This document shows, piece by piece, positions 45,904 to 58,263 of a DNA stretch of 64,000 nucleotides (position 1 is its first letter; each line of letters opens with the position of its first letter). Both the position numbers and the translations under genes were made by a program. The DNA comes from Pyrus communis (taxonomy: Eukaryota > Streptophyta > Magnoliopsida > Rosales > Rosaceae). The stretch covers positions 18,983,428 to 19,047,427 of the forward strand of contig NC_084803.1 of NCBI RefSeq assembly GCF_963583255.1. Reading direction: 5' to 3'. The notes under the pieces are model-generated. The model saw only the letters and a list, made by a program, of their open reading frames with translations. It ran no database searches and was not told where the DNA came from.

Positions 45904-48900
45904 ATGGCTAATCCCGGAGTCGGGGCCAAGTTTGTATCTGTGAATCTGAACAAATCCTATGGGCAGCCTTCTCACCATCATCACCATCCACCGCACCATA
46001 GCCCTTACGGGTCAAACAGGGGGAGGCCAGCTACTCATGGCAGCGGAGGAATGGTGGTCCTTTCGAGGCCTCGCAGTGCGAACAAAGCTGCTGGGTCGAA
46101 GCTTTCTGTTCCACCCCCCTTGAATCTGCCTTCATTGCGCAAAGAGCATGAGAGATTTGATTCGTTGGGCTCAGGTGGTGGTCCTGCTGGTGGAGGGGCT
46201 GCAGGTAGTGGGGCGAGGCCTACTTCGTCTGGTGTGGGGTGGACGAAGCCTACTGCTGTTGCTTTGCAAGAGAAAGAAGTGGATGGTGATCATGGAGGAG
46301 CTGAGGCAAATGACCAGACTTTGCATTGTGTTGATGGGGTGAGTAGAGGGAACACTGTGGGGAGCAGTGTTTATATGCCACCTTCAGCTCGGCCTGGCTC
46401 GGTGGGACCTCTCCCTATTCCTGCTCCAACATATCAACCGGCAGAGAAAGTACTGCTGTTGAGGGGTGAAGATTTCCCTTCTTTGCAGGCTGCTTTGCCG
46501 TCTTCGTCAAGGCCTTCACAAAAGCAAAAGGAGGGTTTGAATCAGAAACAGGTGCAAGCTGTCCGTGATGAATTGTTGAATGAGCAGAGGGATAGTACTC
46601 ATTCTAGTTTGCTGGTTGACATGCGGCCTCAATTGCAGACGTCTCGTCGTGGTGTACATAATGAGAATGGCAGTGAAAGTAAGGGTTTAGGTGGTGATCG
46701 AGCATCAGAGCAAGTAAGGAAGCAGGATGAGTATTTTCCAGGTCCACTACCACTAGTTCGGTTGAACCCAAGATCAGATTGGGCGGATGATGAGCGTGAT
46801 ACAAGTCATGGTTTCACAGATCGGGGCAGAGATCATGGGTTCTCAAAAACTGAAGCTTGTTGGGATAGAGATTTTGATATGCCCAGAATAAGTGTTCTAC
46901 CACTCAAGCCAGTTCACAACCCTTCGGAGAGATGGGTTCTGCATGACAATGAAGCTGGAAAGGTTTCTACCAGCGAAGTCCCAAAGGTGGATTCATACAG
47001 CAGAGATGCAAGAACACCTAGTAGAGAAGGAAGGGAAGGGAACTCATGGAGAAATACCACATTTCCAAAAGATGGAAATAGTGGTCAAGTTGGAAATGAC
47101 CGAAATGTTTTTGATGCAAGAGCGTCGAGTTTATACAGAGAAACAGGCAAGGATAGTAAGTATAGTCTGACATCTGTTCAAGAAAATGCTCAAGATAATT
47201 TTGTAAGGAGGGATGGGTATAGACAAGGAGGGAGACAGCCTTGGAACAATTCTACAGACTCATATACAAGCAGAGGGCCTGAATGGAATAAACGTGACCG
47301 GTATGGCAGTGAACAACAAAATAGATACAGAGGTGATGCTTTACAGAATGGCTCAGTGTCCAAACCCTACTCTGCAGGTGGTAAAGGGCTTCCCGTCAAT
47401 GATCCACTGCTTAATTTTGGAAGGGAGAAGCACCCATTTTCAAAGAGTGAAAAACCTTATGTAGAGGATCCTTACATGAAAGACTTTGGAGGTACTGGTT
47501 TTGACAGCCGGGATCCCTTCTCTGCTGGTCTTTTTGGAGTGGTTAAGAAGAAGAAAGATGTGGTTAAACAAACTGATTTCCATGACCCTGTTAGGGAATC
47601 TTTTGAGGCTGAACTTGAGAGAGTTCAGAAAATGCAAGAACAGGAGCGACAGAGGATCATTGAGGAACAAGGAAGAGCTTTGGAGCTAGCTCGAAGAGAA
47701 GAAGAGGAGAGAATGCGGATGGCTAGGGAACAAGAAGAAAGGCAGAGAAGGATGGAAGAAGAAGCTAGGGAAGCAGCGTGGAGAGCAGAACAAGAACAAC
47801 TTGATGCCATGCGAAGAGCTGAAGAGCAGAGATTAGCTAGGGAAGAGGAGAAACAGAGGTTGTTTTTGGAGGAAGAAAGGAGGAAACATGCTGCTAAGCA
47901 GAAGCTTTTAGAATTGGAGGAAAGGATTGCGAAGAGGAGGGCTGAAACAGGAAAGACTGGTGGTAATTCTGTGGCTGATGCAGATGAGAAAATGTCTAGG
48001 ATGGAGAAAGAAAAAGATGTCTCCAGGGCAGCAGACATGGATGACTGGGAGGATGGTGAAAGAATGGTGGAGCGGATCACAGCCTCGGCATCTTCTGATT
48101 CAAGTTTGAACAGGTCCCTTGAGATGGGTTCTAGGTCTCATTATTCTAGAGATAGTTCTCCTTTTGTGGACAGGGGAAAATCCATTAATTCCTGGAGAAG
48201 AGATGTATATGAGAATGGGAACAGCTCAAGCTTACTTCTGCAAGACCAGGACTTTGGCCATCATAGTCCCAGACGAGATTCATCTTTTGGTGGGAGAGCT
48301 CCTTTAAGGAAAGAGTTCTATGGAGGCAGTGGATTCATGTCTTCTAGGACTTACCACAAAGGGGGGATTGCTGAACCTCACATGGATGATATCACTCATT
48401 TAAGGGGGCAGAGGTGGAACCTTTCTGGCGATGGGGATCATTATAGCAGAAACATGGAGATTGATTCTGAATTCCATGATAACCTTGTTGAAAAGTTTAG
48501 TGATGCTGGATGGGGGCAGGGGCGTGTCCATGGCAATCTTTATTCTCCTTACCCTGAACAGTTGTATCCAAATTCTGATGCAGATGGGCCTTATACCTTT
48601 GGTAGGTCACGGTATTCCATGAGGCAGCCTCGTGTTCTTCCACCGCCATCACTAGCTTCCATGCACAAATCCTCCTACAGGGATGAAGTTGAGCGTCCTG
48701 GTCCCTCAGCATTTCTAGACAATGAGATACAGTTCAATCAAGCAGGTAGAGGTGAACCTACCATGCAGACAAGGCATGATACTAATCGTCCTGAGAATAT
48801 CGGACAACCTGAAATAATTAATGTCAAACAAGAAAACATGGGGAGTGAGAATCGTAAACTGGACAGTATCACCAGCCCAAGGTGTGATTCACAATCATCT

Positions 48901-51900
48901 CTTTCTGTGTCTAGCCCCCCTAGTTCTCCAACTCATCTTTCTCATGATGACTTGGATGAGTCTCGAGATTCTTCATTGTTATCTGCCCCGGGAGACTGCA
49001 AAGAGGTCCCCTTATCTGGGCCGGAGAGTGAACCTCTCGTATTACCTACCAATCCTGGACAAGAGAATGTGATGAATGCTTCTAGTTCTATCTCAACTGG
49101 TGATGATGGAGAATGGACTGATGAGAACAATGAGCATCTTCAGGAGCAAGAAGAATATGATGAAGATGAAGATGGATACGAGGAGGAAGATGAAGTGCAT
49201 GAAGTAGATGATGAGAATATTGATCTAACCCAGGAGTTTGACGCCATGCATTTAGAGGAGAAAGGATCCCCTGACATGGACAATTTGGTCCTAGGCTTCA
49301 ATGAAGGTGTTGAAGTTGGAATGCCAAATGATGAGTTTGAGAGAAGTTCAAGGAATGACGAAGGTACATTTGTGGTACCTAAGGTTTCATCTGGCACTGT
49401 TGAAGAACAGGGGTCATTTGATGGAATTCGTGCTGATGAACTGACCCTTCAACCTATGGATGGGTCCAACCAAGTGAATGTAGGTAGTTCTTCCAGATTG
49501 GTCCAAGAAACTGAGAAGGCAATGCAGAATTTAGTTATCCAGCCTAGTAATGTCTCTCATATGTCAGCTGCAACTGAACGTGAACATGTGGATGCTTCTA
49601 GTACTTCTGGGCCATCTTCTCAGCATCCAGTTACATCTTCGGTTAGCTTTACCTCCCATTTGTTGTCCAGTCATGCTGCCATGCCTACAGTATCTTCTGT
49701 TCTGAATCAGACAGAGGGACCTGTTAAGCTTCAGTTTGGGCTGTTTTCCGGTCCATCTCTGATACCATCTCCAGTCCCAGCTATACAAATTGGTTCTATA
49801 CAGATGCCTCTTCCTCTGCATCCTCAGGTTGGCCCATCTCTAGCCCACATGCACCCGTCACAGCCACTCTTCCAGTTTGGTCAGCTAAGGTATACATCTC
49901 CTATCTCCCAGGGAGTACTGCCAATGGGTCCTCAATCAGTGTCTTTTGTTCAGCCCAATTTCCCATCCGGTTTTTCATTGAATCAGAGCCCAGGAGGCCC
50001 TCTGCCTATTCAAACTGGCCCAGGAACTTATCAAAATATTAAAAATGATGCTACGTTGAGTTCAGTGAATAATAATCAACCTGGAGTTACTTCGAGGCTT
50101 TTGGGTGCATCTCAAGAGAATGTATCAGAAAAGATAAATTCAATGCCCGCTGGAGGAACTGCTGAAACCTCTGTCATGGTGCAACAGGGACCAGCAGTAT
50201 CCCGTATCGGCGATAGCAGTTCAAGATCTGAGTCTTTTCAGGGGGAAGACCAGAGAAACAATAACTCGGTTGGGAAAAACTTCAGTGGTTTTCTTGGTAC
50301 TCGGGAATCTCAAGGTCAGGCTCAAACTGGAGCAACGCCATCTCAGTTAGTTATCAAAGACAAAGATTTTAGTGGGCCAAGGGCCCATGGCCCAACATCC
50401 GGTGGCAGAGGAAGAAAATATGTGGTTACAGTTAAAAATTCTGGCTCTGGATCATTTCCAGTTGCTGAGCCTACACATTTAGAATCTAGTGGGTTTCAGA
50501 GGAGACCTCGACGCAATATGCAGCGAACTGAGTTTCGAGTTCGAGGAAGTGCTGATAAGAGGCAATATACAGGGTCTGTATCTTCCAACCACGTTGGACT
50601 GGACGAGAAATATGTCTCTGGAAGGGGTTTTGGGCCTTCTGTAAGAAGTGGGCCTAGGAGGGTTGTTATGTCAAATAAACCATCAAAACAGATGTTAGAT
50701 TCAGAGGGCTTGAGCCCAGGTCCACTTAATTCACTAGAAATAGATTCTGGGAGCAAGGCTGAAAAGGGAGCTGGAAAAGATGCTTTGACAAGGAGTCAGA
50801 ATGTCCCGCAATCTGGAGAGGGAAATCTTAAAAGAAATATTCATTCTGAAGAAGATGTGTATGCTCCTCTTCAAAGTGGCTTTGTGCGTGTCTTTGAGCA
50901 ACCTGGCATAGAGGCTCCTAGTGATGAAGATGATTTCATTGAAGTGAGATCAAAGAGGCAAATGCTGAATGATCGGCGTGAACAGAGAGAGAAAGAAATC
51001 AAGGCGAAGTCTCGGGCCTCAAAGGTTGGAATGCATGTAATTTCATTTTGTATTTTGCCCTTCGTTGATTTAAATAGTGTTGCTTAATTTCTTTTATGTG
51101 CTCATTTTATCAGGTTCCACGAAAACCTCGTTCTACTTCAAAAAGTAGTACTGCCTCTGCCAACTCAGGTAAAAATTATGCAGTGGCAAATGGAGAAGCA
51201 GGAAACAGCAGTCGCTCTGATTTCATTGCCTCTGAGGGACGTGGATTGGTAAATATGGAAGTATCAGCTGGTTTTAACACTAGTGTAGTGTCTCAACCGT
51301 TGGCTCCAATTGGCACTACTGCTGTAAAAAGTGATGCCCAGGCTGATATTAGATCCCACACAATCAGGTATTTGCTCGCTTTGAAAAAACATTTAAACCC
51401 AATAACTTAATACATAGATTTCTAATCATTCTTTTTATCAACAGGTCACTGAACACAAGCTCCCTTCCTGTAGTATCAGGTAGTGAGAAAAATCTTGGGC
51501 GCAGCTCAATTGTTGACAACAAGAGTAAGGTTCTGGACAATGTTCAAGCATCTTTGGACGCATGGGGTAATTCACGGATCAATCAACAGGTGTGCAAAAC
51601 AACTATGTTGTAAATCTTGTGTTTTACCATAGGTTTTTCATTTTTGTTCTGAGTAGATTCTGTAAGGTTACTGTGTTCTTTTTTGTTGGTTTCTTCACTG
51701 TGTTGCTTCTGTGACATGCATTGGGTGCTTTTTATTTGCACGCAAGCATATTTTTTGTGTTATACAAATGAGCTGTTCACTGTTCTCGTTCTTCTTATGG
51801 TTTAATTTACCTCATTTGTGTTCCATTATTGCTCCTTTTTTGAGACACACACACACACACACACATCTCTTGGTTGTACTGATGAAGCAACATATTGCTG

Positions 51901-54599
51901 CAGTGTGTTTCCCTTTTTTTTTCTTTTTCCCCTTCTGTATACTGCCTAGAGTGCAATTGATTGACTTCATCCAGCAGGTTATATCCTTGACACAGACCCA
52001 ACTTGATGAGGCTATGAAGCCTGGGCAATTTGGCTCTCATGGTTCTGTTGGAGAAATTACTAGCTCAGTTTGTGAATCCAGCATGCCATCTTCATCAATC
52101 TTGACAAAGGAGAATCCATTTTCTTCTGCTGCAAATCCAATCAATTCCCTGCTTGCTGGCGAGAAAATCCAATTTGGTGAGCATGCTAAAAATCTCGAGA
52201 GTTTGCTAAAAGTTGCAGTCGTCATTTTTCTGATCATTTTATCCTTCTATATTCAGGTGCTGTCACGTCTCCAACAATACTTCCTCCTAGTAGCCGCTCT
52301 GTTTCACATGGAATTGGTCCACCGGGACCATCTCGGTCTGACATGCAACTATCCCACAATCATTCTGCAGCTGAAAATGATTGTGGTCTTCTCTTTGAGA
52401 AAGAGAAACACACGGCTGAGTCTTGTGTTCATTTGGAAGATTGTGAATCAGAAGCTGAAGCAGCTGCTTCAGCTGTTGCTGTTGCAGCCATCAGCAGTGA
52501 TGAAATTGCTGGGAATAGTTTGGGTGCTTGCTCTGGTTTAGTTGCAGATATTGATGGGATAACAGCAGGTGAATACTTATTTTTCTGGTGTAGAGACACA
52601 CATTCCTTTTCTCCTTATAATGTTTATTATCTTATTAGAATTATTTTTAATCTCTGGTAGCTGGAGCTGGTGATCAGAAATTTGCCAGTCAATCAAGGGC
52701 CAAACAGTCTCTAAGTGTGTCCCTTCCAGCAGATTTATCTTTGGAGACCCCACCAACCTCATTAAGGCCACCTTTACCAGGTCAGAATAATTTCATTATA
52801 ACCAATTTTGTTTTGACTGCCCGTCCTAAGAATGTTCAAGGTGCTGATATAGATGGGATTACAGCAGGTGTGAATGGATTTTTTGTTTTAGTATTGAGTA
52901 TTGCCTTATATTTAATGATTCTTCTCATACTAGAGTTTTTAATCTTTAGTAGGTGGAGCTGGTGATCAACAATTAGCCAGTCAATCGAGGGCTGAAGAGT
53001 CCCTCAGTGTTTCCCTTCCAGCAGATCTATCTGTTGAGACCCCACCAATTTCGTTATGGCCACCCTTAACGAGTCCTCAGAATTCTTCAGGCCAAATGCT
53101 TCCACATTTTCCTGGTGGCCCACCTTCCCATTTTCCCTTTTATGAGATGAATCCCATGATGGGGGGTCCTGTTTTTGCTTTTGGACCACATGAAGAATCT
53201 GCATCTACTACCCAAGCACAATTGCAAAAGACTAGTGCACCAGTTTCTGCGCCACTTGGAACTTGGCAGCAATGCCATTCCGGGGTAGATTCATTCTATG
53301 GTCCTCCTGCGGGTTTTACTGGTCCTTTCATCAGTCCAGCTGGAGGCATTCCAGGTGTTCAAGGCCCTCCACACATGGTTGTCTATAACCATTTTGCGCC
53401 TGTAGGACAATTTGGACAAGTTGGCTTGAGTTTCATGGGTACTGCTTATATTCCATCAGGAAAGCAGCCTGATTGGAAGCACAACCCTGCATCTTCCTCC
53501 ATGGGTGTTGGCGAGGGGGAGATGAACAGTATAAATATGGTTTCTGCACAGCGCAACCCTACCAACATGCCTGCTCCGATCCAGCATTTGGCCCCTGGGT
53601 CACCACTCCTTCCCATGGCTTCACCATTGGCCATGTTCGATGTTTCTCCTTTCCAGGTAAAATTTCAACATGTTGATATAATACATACCCCTCCCTGCTT
53701 GGTGGTTTTTAGGTTTTGCAACATAGTGGGCTTTGGGGAGAGTTCTCTCTAAAGAGAATGGGAAGGGGAATGCTTTGAGTGGTAGATTTTATTCCTTTTA
53801 GAATTTGTTATGGGTACATGAATCTACAGCTGGTGCAAGAGATAAATATGTTAAATTTTCAATGTATTTCTATTTGGTTGGGAGCAGTTACCATACTCTT
53901 TTCTTTCTGGAATAACCCAACTAACGAGTTTGTAAAAATTGTTGTCCCCAGCCTTCTGATATGTCAGTTCAAGCACGGTGGCCCCATGTTCCTGCATCAT
54001 CTCTTCAGTCTGTTCCTCTTTCAATGCCAATGCAGCAACAGGCAGATGGTACACTTCCTTCTAAATTTAGCCATGGTCCTACTGACCAATCATTGCCAGC
54101 CAACAGGTTCCCCGAGTCCCGGACTTCTACATCCTTTGACAACAGTCGTAGTTTTCCTGTATCGACTGAAGCCACTTCCACCCGATTTCCAGATGAACGG
54201 GGTTTAGTAGACCCTACAAGCTCCGGCAGCACTGGGGCTTCAACACAGAATGTTGTGACTAAGAGCTCATGTGTGAGTTGCACCGTAGATAATGCCAAGA
54301 CTGATGTTGATCAGAATCTCGGTACCAGTTCTAGTGGACATAACGCAAGTTCTAACGCCAAGTCAGAGTCTTCTATGAACAAGAGTAATATCCCTAACCA
54401 GCAATATGGCAATTCATCATATTATCAGAGAGGTGGTGCATCGCAGAAAAATAGTTCAGGCGGTGACTGGTCCCACCGAAGAATGGGGTACCAAGGAAGG
54501 AATCAGTCTCTGGGTGCTGAAAAGAACTTCCCAGCTACTAAGATGAAGCAAATATACGTGGCTAAACAGGCCTCAAGTGGGAGTTCAACAGCCTCGTGA
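45904..54599 (+). CDS. Large BAT2-like, coiled-coil protein of unknown function (about 2529 aa, 8 coding exons)
   Basis: Coding exons: 45904-51024, 51114-51367, 51445-51589, 51978-52176, 52257-52568, 52661-52867, 52953-53656 and 53952-54599 (stop TGA); all junctions are GT-AG and keep the frame. The N-terminus (NPGVGAKFVSVNLNKSYGQ, then His-rich, then RGEDFPSLQAALPS) resembles the BAT2/PRRC2 N-terminal domain; the plant defence regulator MOS1 also has such a domain, and I recall an uncharacterised Arabidopsis relative (At3g50370). Residues about 564-680 form a long Glu/Arg-rich coiled coil; about 1080-1105 is an acidic run; the rest is low-complexity, rich in Ser, Gly, Pro and Gln, with RGRG/RRPRR basic patches that suggest RNA binding. 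PRRC2 proteins in animals associate with mRNA and translation factors; here that is inference. The exon at 52661-52867 appears to be a duplicate of the following one. Confidence 0.88.
52545..53090 (+). repeat. Intragenic tandem duplication covering an exon-intron-exon segment
   Basis: The end of exon 5 (GATATTGATGGGATAACAGC), its intron and the start of exon 6 (GGAGCTGGTGATCAG .. CCAGTCAATC .. CTTCCAGCAGAT) recur about 299 bp downstream as the end of exon 6 (GATATAGATGGGATTACAGC), the next intron and the start of exon 7. The copies differ by roughly one in ten bases, so the event is not recent. Both copies keep splice sites and frame; the doubled protein phrase is DGITA-G/A-GAGDQ followed by SLPADLS-ETPP. 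Confidence 0.9.
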
Positions 54600-55401
54600 G
54601 GAGCCTCATAAAATTAGTTGCTGCTTGCTGGGTTCAAGAAAATGACTGCAGGTTGAAACAGTTGTTCAGGAATAAAAGATTTTTTGTTTCTTTTTTTCGC
54701 AGCATCTGTTGCACCGGTAGGTGCGGTGTCTAGTATTTAGATTGAGATTTTATCGACAGATGTAGGTGCTAGGGTATGCTGGTTTTCCCAACGAAGGTTT
54801 GCAAAAAAACTGGCAGCACGCAGGTGATACGATGGGAAATTTTGGGCCTGCCTGGTGCTGCTTTAGAGGCAAAAGGGGATGATTTTGAAGTACTAGTTCT
54901 TGCTGACAAGGCAACTTTGTGATATTATTTTCAGTTGTGGTCCGTCGATCGGGTTTCGTTGTTTGAAATCTTTGTTGGCTGCAAACCGAATTGTCAATTT
55001 ATTGGAGAATTTCATGTACTAAAAAACAAACACTGTTATAATCCAGGTAAAATTCTTTTTGCAATTCTGGTAAATGATAGATGTGGCCTCCTAGGGATGT
55101 TTTTTCTCCCTTCTCCTTGAATTCACTTTATCTATATATGTAATTTAGATTGTGATCAACGATTCCTGCTTCTGCGGTTGGGTTTGGAGTAGGCATTCAG
55201 TCGCACATGCGCATATAATAATAAAGGCATGTAGTAATGGAGCTTATATTCTAATTACATGGGGAGTGTTGTAGACGTGATGTCACGAGTAGCCTTAGCC
55301 CTAGTGTGGTAGGCTTTCTTTTCGGTTACAATCAAATTGTTGTCTTTGTTCAAACTCATCACCGCATTGTTCGTAGTTCAGTACAAGATAATGCCGTACA
55401 G
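54600..55401 (+). other. 3' UTR and downstream flank of the BAT2-like gene
   Basis: No open frame continues. The AATAATAAAG word near 55215 is a possible poly(A) signal. The stretch ends at the target duplication of the next hAT element. Confidence 0.5.
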
Positions 55402-56463
55402 TGATCTGTAAACGGGTCGGGTGTATTGGGTTTAGGTCGGGTTCAATCTGACCTGTTAATTTAACGGATCATCTGAACCTAACCCGTTAAGCTAACGGGT
55501 CATCGTTTCATCTGTTAACAATTTTTTATGGTTCAGCTTTTTGAGGTTTTTCTTAGCAAACCCCCGTTGAAGACAGCCTTAATGAAGAAAAGTCATCCTC
55601 AAATTATTTCAGTCCAACCAGAAAGCACAAGGCCGCCATGGACGGCAGCCGAGTCGCCTGGACAAACCTCCCACACCAGCTCCCCCTACTCATCGCCGAC
55701 CGCCTCCAAACCCACCTCGAACACTTTCGATTCCGCAGCATCTGCAACTCCTGACGCTCCTCCAGTCACCCCCCCCCCCCCCCAGATTCCCTATTCCGTA
55801 TACCTCGTCCGCCCCAACCCAGGTCCAAATTCAAGTCCAAAACCTTCCGCCAAACCCCCGTTGAAGACAGCCTTAATGAAGAAAAGTCATCCTCAAATTA
55901 TTTCAGTCCAACCAGAAAGCACAAGGCCGCCATGGACGGCAGCCGAGTCGCCTGGACAAACCTCCCACACCAGCTCCCCCTACTCATCGCCGACCGCCTC
56001 CAAACCCACCTCGAACACTTTCGATTCCGCAGCATCTGCAACTCCTGACGCTCCTCCAGTCACCCCCCCCCCCCCCCCCCCCCCCCCCCCAGATTCCCTA
56101 TTCCGTATACCTCGTCCGCCCCAACCCAGGTCCAAATTCAAGTCCAAAACCTTCCGCGTCATCATCTTCAACCTCTTCATCCAAGGGTTGGCTGCTGAAG
56201 CTGGAAGAGTCTTTTGGTTGGCTTCTGAAGCTGGAAGAGTCACTGCAATCGAATTTCGGCTGAGGGTTTTCTATTAGGACTATTAAAATTACACAAAAAT
56301 CCTCGATAACAGGTGTTAACGGGTTTCGCGGGTTCACCCAAAATGACCCATTATTTAATGGGTGATTAACAAGTTGACCCGTTAATCACCCGATTCATTT
56401 ATCATTCATTTGAATACTAATTTTAAAGAATCAGATCGGATCGTGTTGAAAATGTCATGTCTA
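55402..56463. mobile_element. hAT element carrying duplicated F-box gene fragment
   Basis: Left end TGATCTGTAAACGGGTCGGG, right end inverted TAGACATGACATTTTC. Flanks CCGTACAG (55394-55401) and CCGTACAA (56464-56471) form an 8-bp duplication with one mismatch. Subterminal AACCCGTTAA and AACGGGT words match those of the two hAT elements in the 1.8-10 kb nest, so it belongs to the same broad family. The interior is two tandem 294-bp copies of host-like sequence plus a third partial repeat (GGCTGCTGAAGCTGGAAGAG, 56189-56241). Non-autonomous. Confidence 0.78.
55557..56160 (+). pseudogene. Two tandem copies of an F-box (SKIP23-like) 5' fragment
   Basis: Copy 1 begins 55557 (ATG 55638), copy 2 begins 55851 (ATG 55932), period 294 bp. 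In each the frame from ATG reads MDGSRVAWTNLPHQLPLL, then IADRLQTHLEHFRFRSICNS: a start followed by an F-box (L-P-x-x-L, then F-R-S-I-C-x-S-W). The tryptophan that should close the F-box is TGA in both copies, so the stop predates the duplication. The frame then shows SLFRIPRPPQPRSKFKSKTF. The family (SKIP23, DUF295) supplies substrate receptors for SCF ubiquitin ligases. A C-homopolymer follows the F-box, 15 bp in copy 1 and about 28 bp in copy 2. Captured within the hAT element at 55402-56463. Confidence 0.75.
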
Positions 56464-56640
56464 CCGTACAATAACATAATATTCCCGTACTATTTCGGAC
56501 TTTGACCATTAATTTGACTCTGAATTTATTTTTTTTATTTATAAAAATTAAAATTTCAAGTGTTTAACCAATAGAAAATTTTCAAAATTTCAAGTGGCTC
56601 GTCACCAAAACTGTCACGCCAAGCAAAAAAGGCACAAACA

Positions 56641-57507
56641 CTAGTTCGTGGATAACCATGCCATTAAGTCATCATCTTCACCATCTCGGAGCAAGCCATT
56701 GTCCCACAACAAGAACTGGTCATCCTCCTCATGACCAACGCTGCTCTCCGCCGTCGCCACCACCCCCAGTTGCATATTCTCCGGCTGCGTCGCCTGGTTG
56801 AGTTTGACCTGATCAACCTTCTCCTCCTCCTTCTCCATGACCCCAATTTCGCTAATATTCTTTTGCTTTTGCTTATTAATTAATCCTGGATTAATACTGG
56901 CATTAGCACTAGTTCCACTACTAGAACTGTCGTTAGTCGTGACAATGTGACCGCCCGGGTCCGATGGGAAATTGAGCTTTGCCTTATTTCCGCGGAACTC
57001 CAAGGCGGCCTTGTCGTAAGCCCTGGCCGCGTCCTCCGCCGTCTCGAACGTCCCTAGCCACACCCTCGCCGCCCGTCGTGGGTCTCGAATCTCCGCCGCC
57101 CATTTCCCCCACGGCCTCTGCCTGACGCCCCTGTACTTGTTCTTGCTCTTCCTCGTAGTTGGCGCATTCATCCCGACAAACCCGGTTCCCAAACTCAGTT
57201 GCTGGTTCCTGTTTTGATTCGGCAACGACGGCAAGAAGTAGTTGCACCCCAGACACCGTTGTATCCCGCACACCCGACACGTGTCCCCGTCGAGTAAGAA
57301 GGTCGACCTGTCCTCGTCCTGTTGTGCTGGTTGGCCCGCTGCCAACTGGGTGCCGCTCGTCGAGACGGAGGACGTGGCATTGTAGACCGCCGGCATTGGC
57401 TGAGGGGTGGGCCCACTGATGCTTCCACCGGAGATTACGTGCTTGAGGGCGGAGACCATGATGCAGTGCTCCTGCTCCTGCTGTATCCGATTCGCATGGA
57501 AGGGCAT
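56641..57507 (-). CDS. ERF109: AP2/ERF transcription factor, ERF109/RRTF1-like (288 aa)
   Basis: Single exon; ATG at 57507, with an in-frame stop just upstream. The single AP2 domain is at about residues 124-181 ([50 protein letters not shown]) and binds GCC-box-type DNA. Two N-terminal signatures identify ERF group X and ERF109 in particular: [12 protein letters not shown] (residues 17-28) and the cysteine motif [15 protein letters not shown] with C77, C80, C85 and C88. The C-terminus is acidic (residues 259-283), a likely activation domain. Arabidopsis ERF109 (RRTF1) is induced rapidly by wounding, jasmonate, cold and reactive oxygen, and acts in the nucleus. The gene symbol is by similarity; the orthology was not tested. 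Promoter has a TATA box and three G-boxes. Confidence 0.93.
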   Translation of the reverse strand: MPFHANRIQQEQEHCIMVSALKHVISGGSISGPTPQPMPAVYNATSSVSTSGTQLAAGQPAQQDEDRSTFLLDGDTCRVCGIQRCLGCNYFLPSLPNQNRNQQLSLGTGFVGMNAPTTRKSKNKYRGVRQRPWGKWAAEIRDPRRAARVWLGTFETAEDAARAYDKAALEFRGNKAKLNFPSDPGGHIVTTNDSSSSGTSANASINPGLINKQKQKNISEIGVMEKEEEKVDQVKLNQATQPENMQLGVVATAESSVGHEEDDQFLLWDNGLLRDGEDDDLMAWLSTN

Positions 57508-57659
57508 ATTGGTCCGATAATTCTTCGCTCCACGGATATTAAAAAAAAAACCCTAAAATTCGAGAGAAAAATCTTTCAATTTCTTCGGAAAAAATGAGGA
57601 GTTGAGAAAACCCAGTGAGAGAAGAACACCGAGGAAAGCCGACAGAGGGAGAGACTCGG

Positions 57660-57667
57660 TTTTATAG
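57660..57667 (-). promoter_or_regulatory. TATA box of the ERF109-like gene
   Basis: CTATAAAA on the minus strand, about 155 bp before the ATG, in an otherwise GC-rich region, so it stands out. It predicts transcription start at about 57630 and a leader of about 120 nt. Confidence 0.8.
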
Positions 57668-57704
57668 GCGGATCGAAGAGAGGGAGAGATAGAGTGTCGT
57701 GACC

Positions 57705-57930
57705 CACGTGTCAGCGGTCGGTTCACACCGTTTCAACACGCTATGGGGCTGGGGGTTTCTGGGAGGGAGGGGCCCACTGGTTGTCCAGATCGAGTATACA
57801 CCGCCGCTAGATATGCTGACTTTATCGCTGGCGTCACTAAAATGGTGTTGACGTGGCACAGCACGTGGCTGACGGCGCAGCCTTTCTCATACGAGTTTCC
57901 GCTTTCGCTTCAATGAGAGCTTGTCACGTG
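57705..57930 (-). promoter_or_regulatory. Three G-boxes in the ERF109-like promoter
   Basis: CACGTG at 57705-57710, 57862-57867 and 57925-57930. The core CACGTG is bound by bZIP and bHLH factors, including ABA-response and jasmonate (MYC2) factors, which suits the family's stress induction. Binding is inference from the motif. Confidence 0.6.
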
Positions 57931-57959
57931 CACTCAACGGAAATACAATTGGAAAGTTC

Positions 57960-58263
57960 TCCATTCCTATCTAACTATATGTATCAAACGAGCCTTCAAA
58001 GTATTATCTTGTGTTTGTACACTATAACGATTAAACTCATGTTTAATTCACACTTCAACACTACTTTTGTCTACTTCATCATATCTTTCTTCATCTTTGG
58101 TTGTGGTCCCTCTTTCTCTTTAATGAGGAGAGTATACATAGTTGTTCAGTCATTCTCTTATGTTGAGAAGATTCTTTGTAGAGTATATGGCCCATAACTA
58201 AAACTCATCTTTCAGAGGCAATTTTTTTTTTTTTTAAATGAGGTGAAATCGTATTTTTAGCTT
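57960..58263. other. Spacer upstream of the ERF gene
   Basis: AT-rich, no gene. Between the ERF promoter and the first minisatellite. Confidence 0.4.

Noticed and set aside
47625..48080. 151-codon serine-rich minus-strand frame
   Set aside because: It is the mirror of the coiled-coil codons of the BAT2-like gene.
55528..56277. 249-codon proline-rich open frame
   Set aside because: It is a shifted reading of the duplicated F-box fragment through the poly-C tract; the native frame is another one.
57159..57428. Open frames overlapping the ERF gene on both strands
   Set aside because: Shadows of a GC-rich coding exon; the AP2 domain and the cysteine motif fix the true frame.
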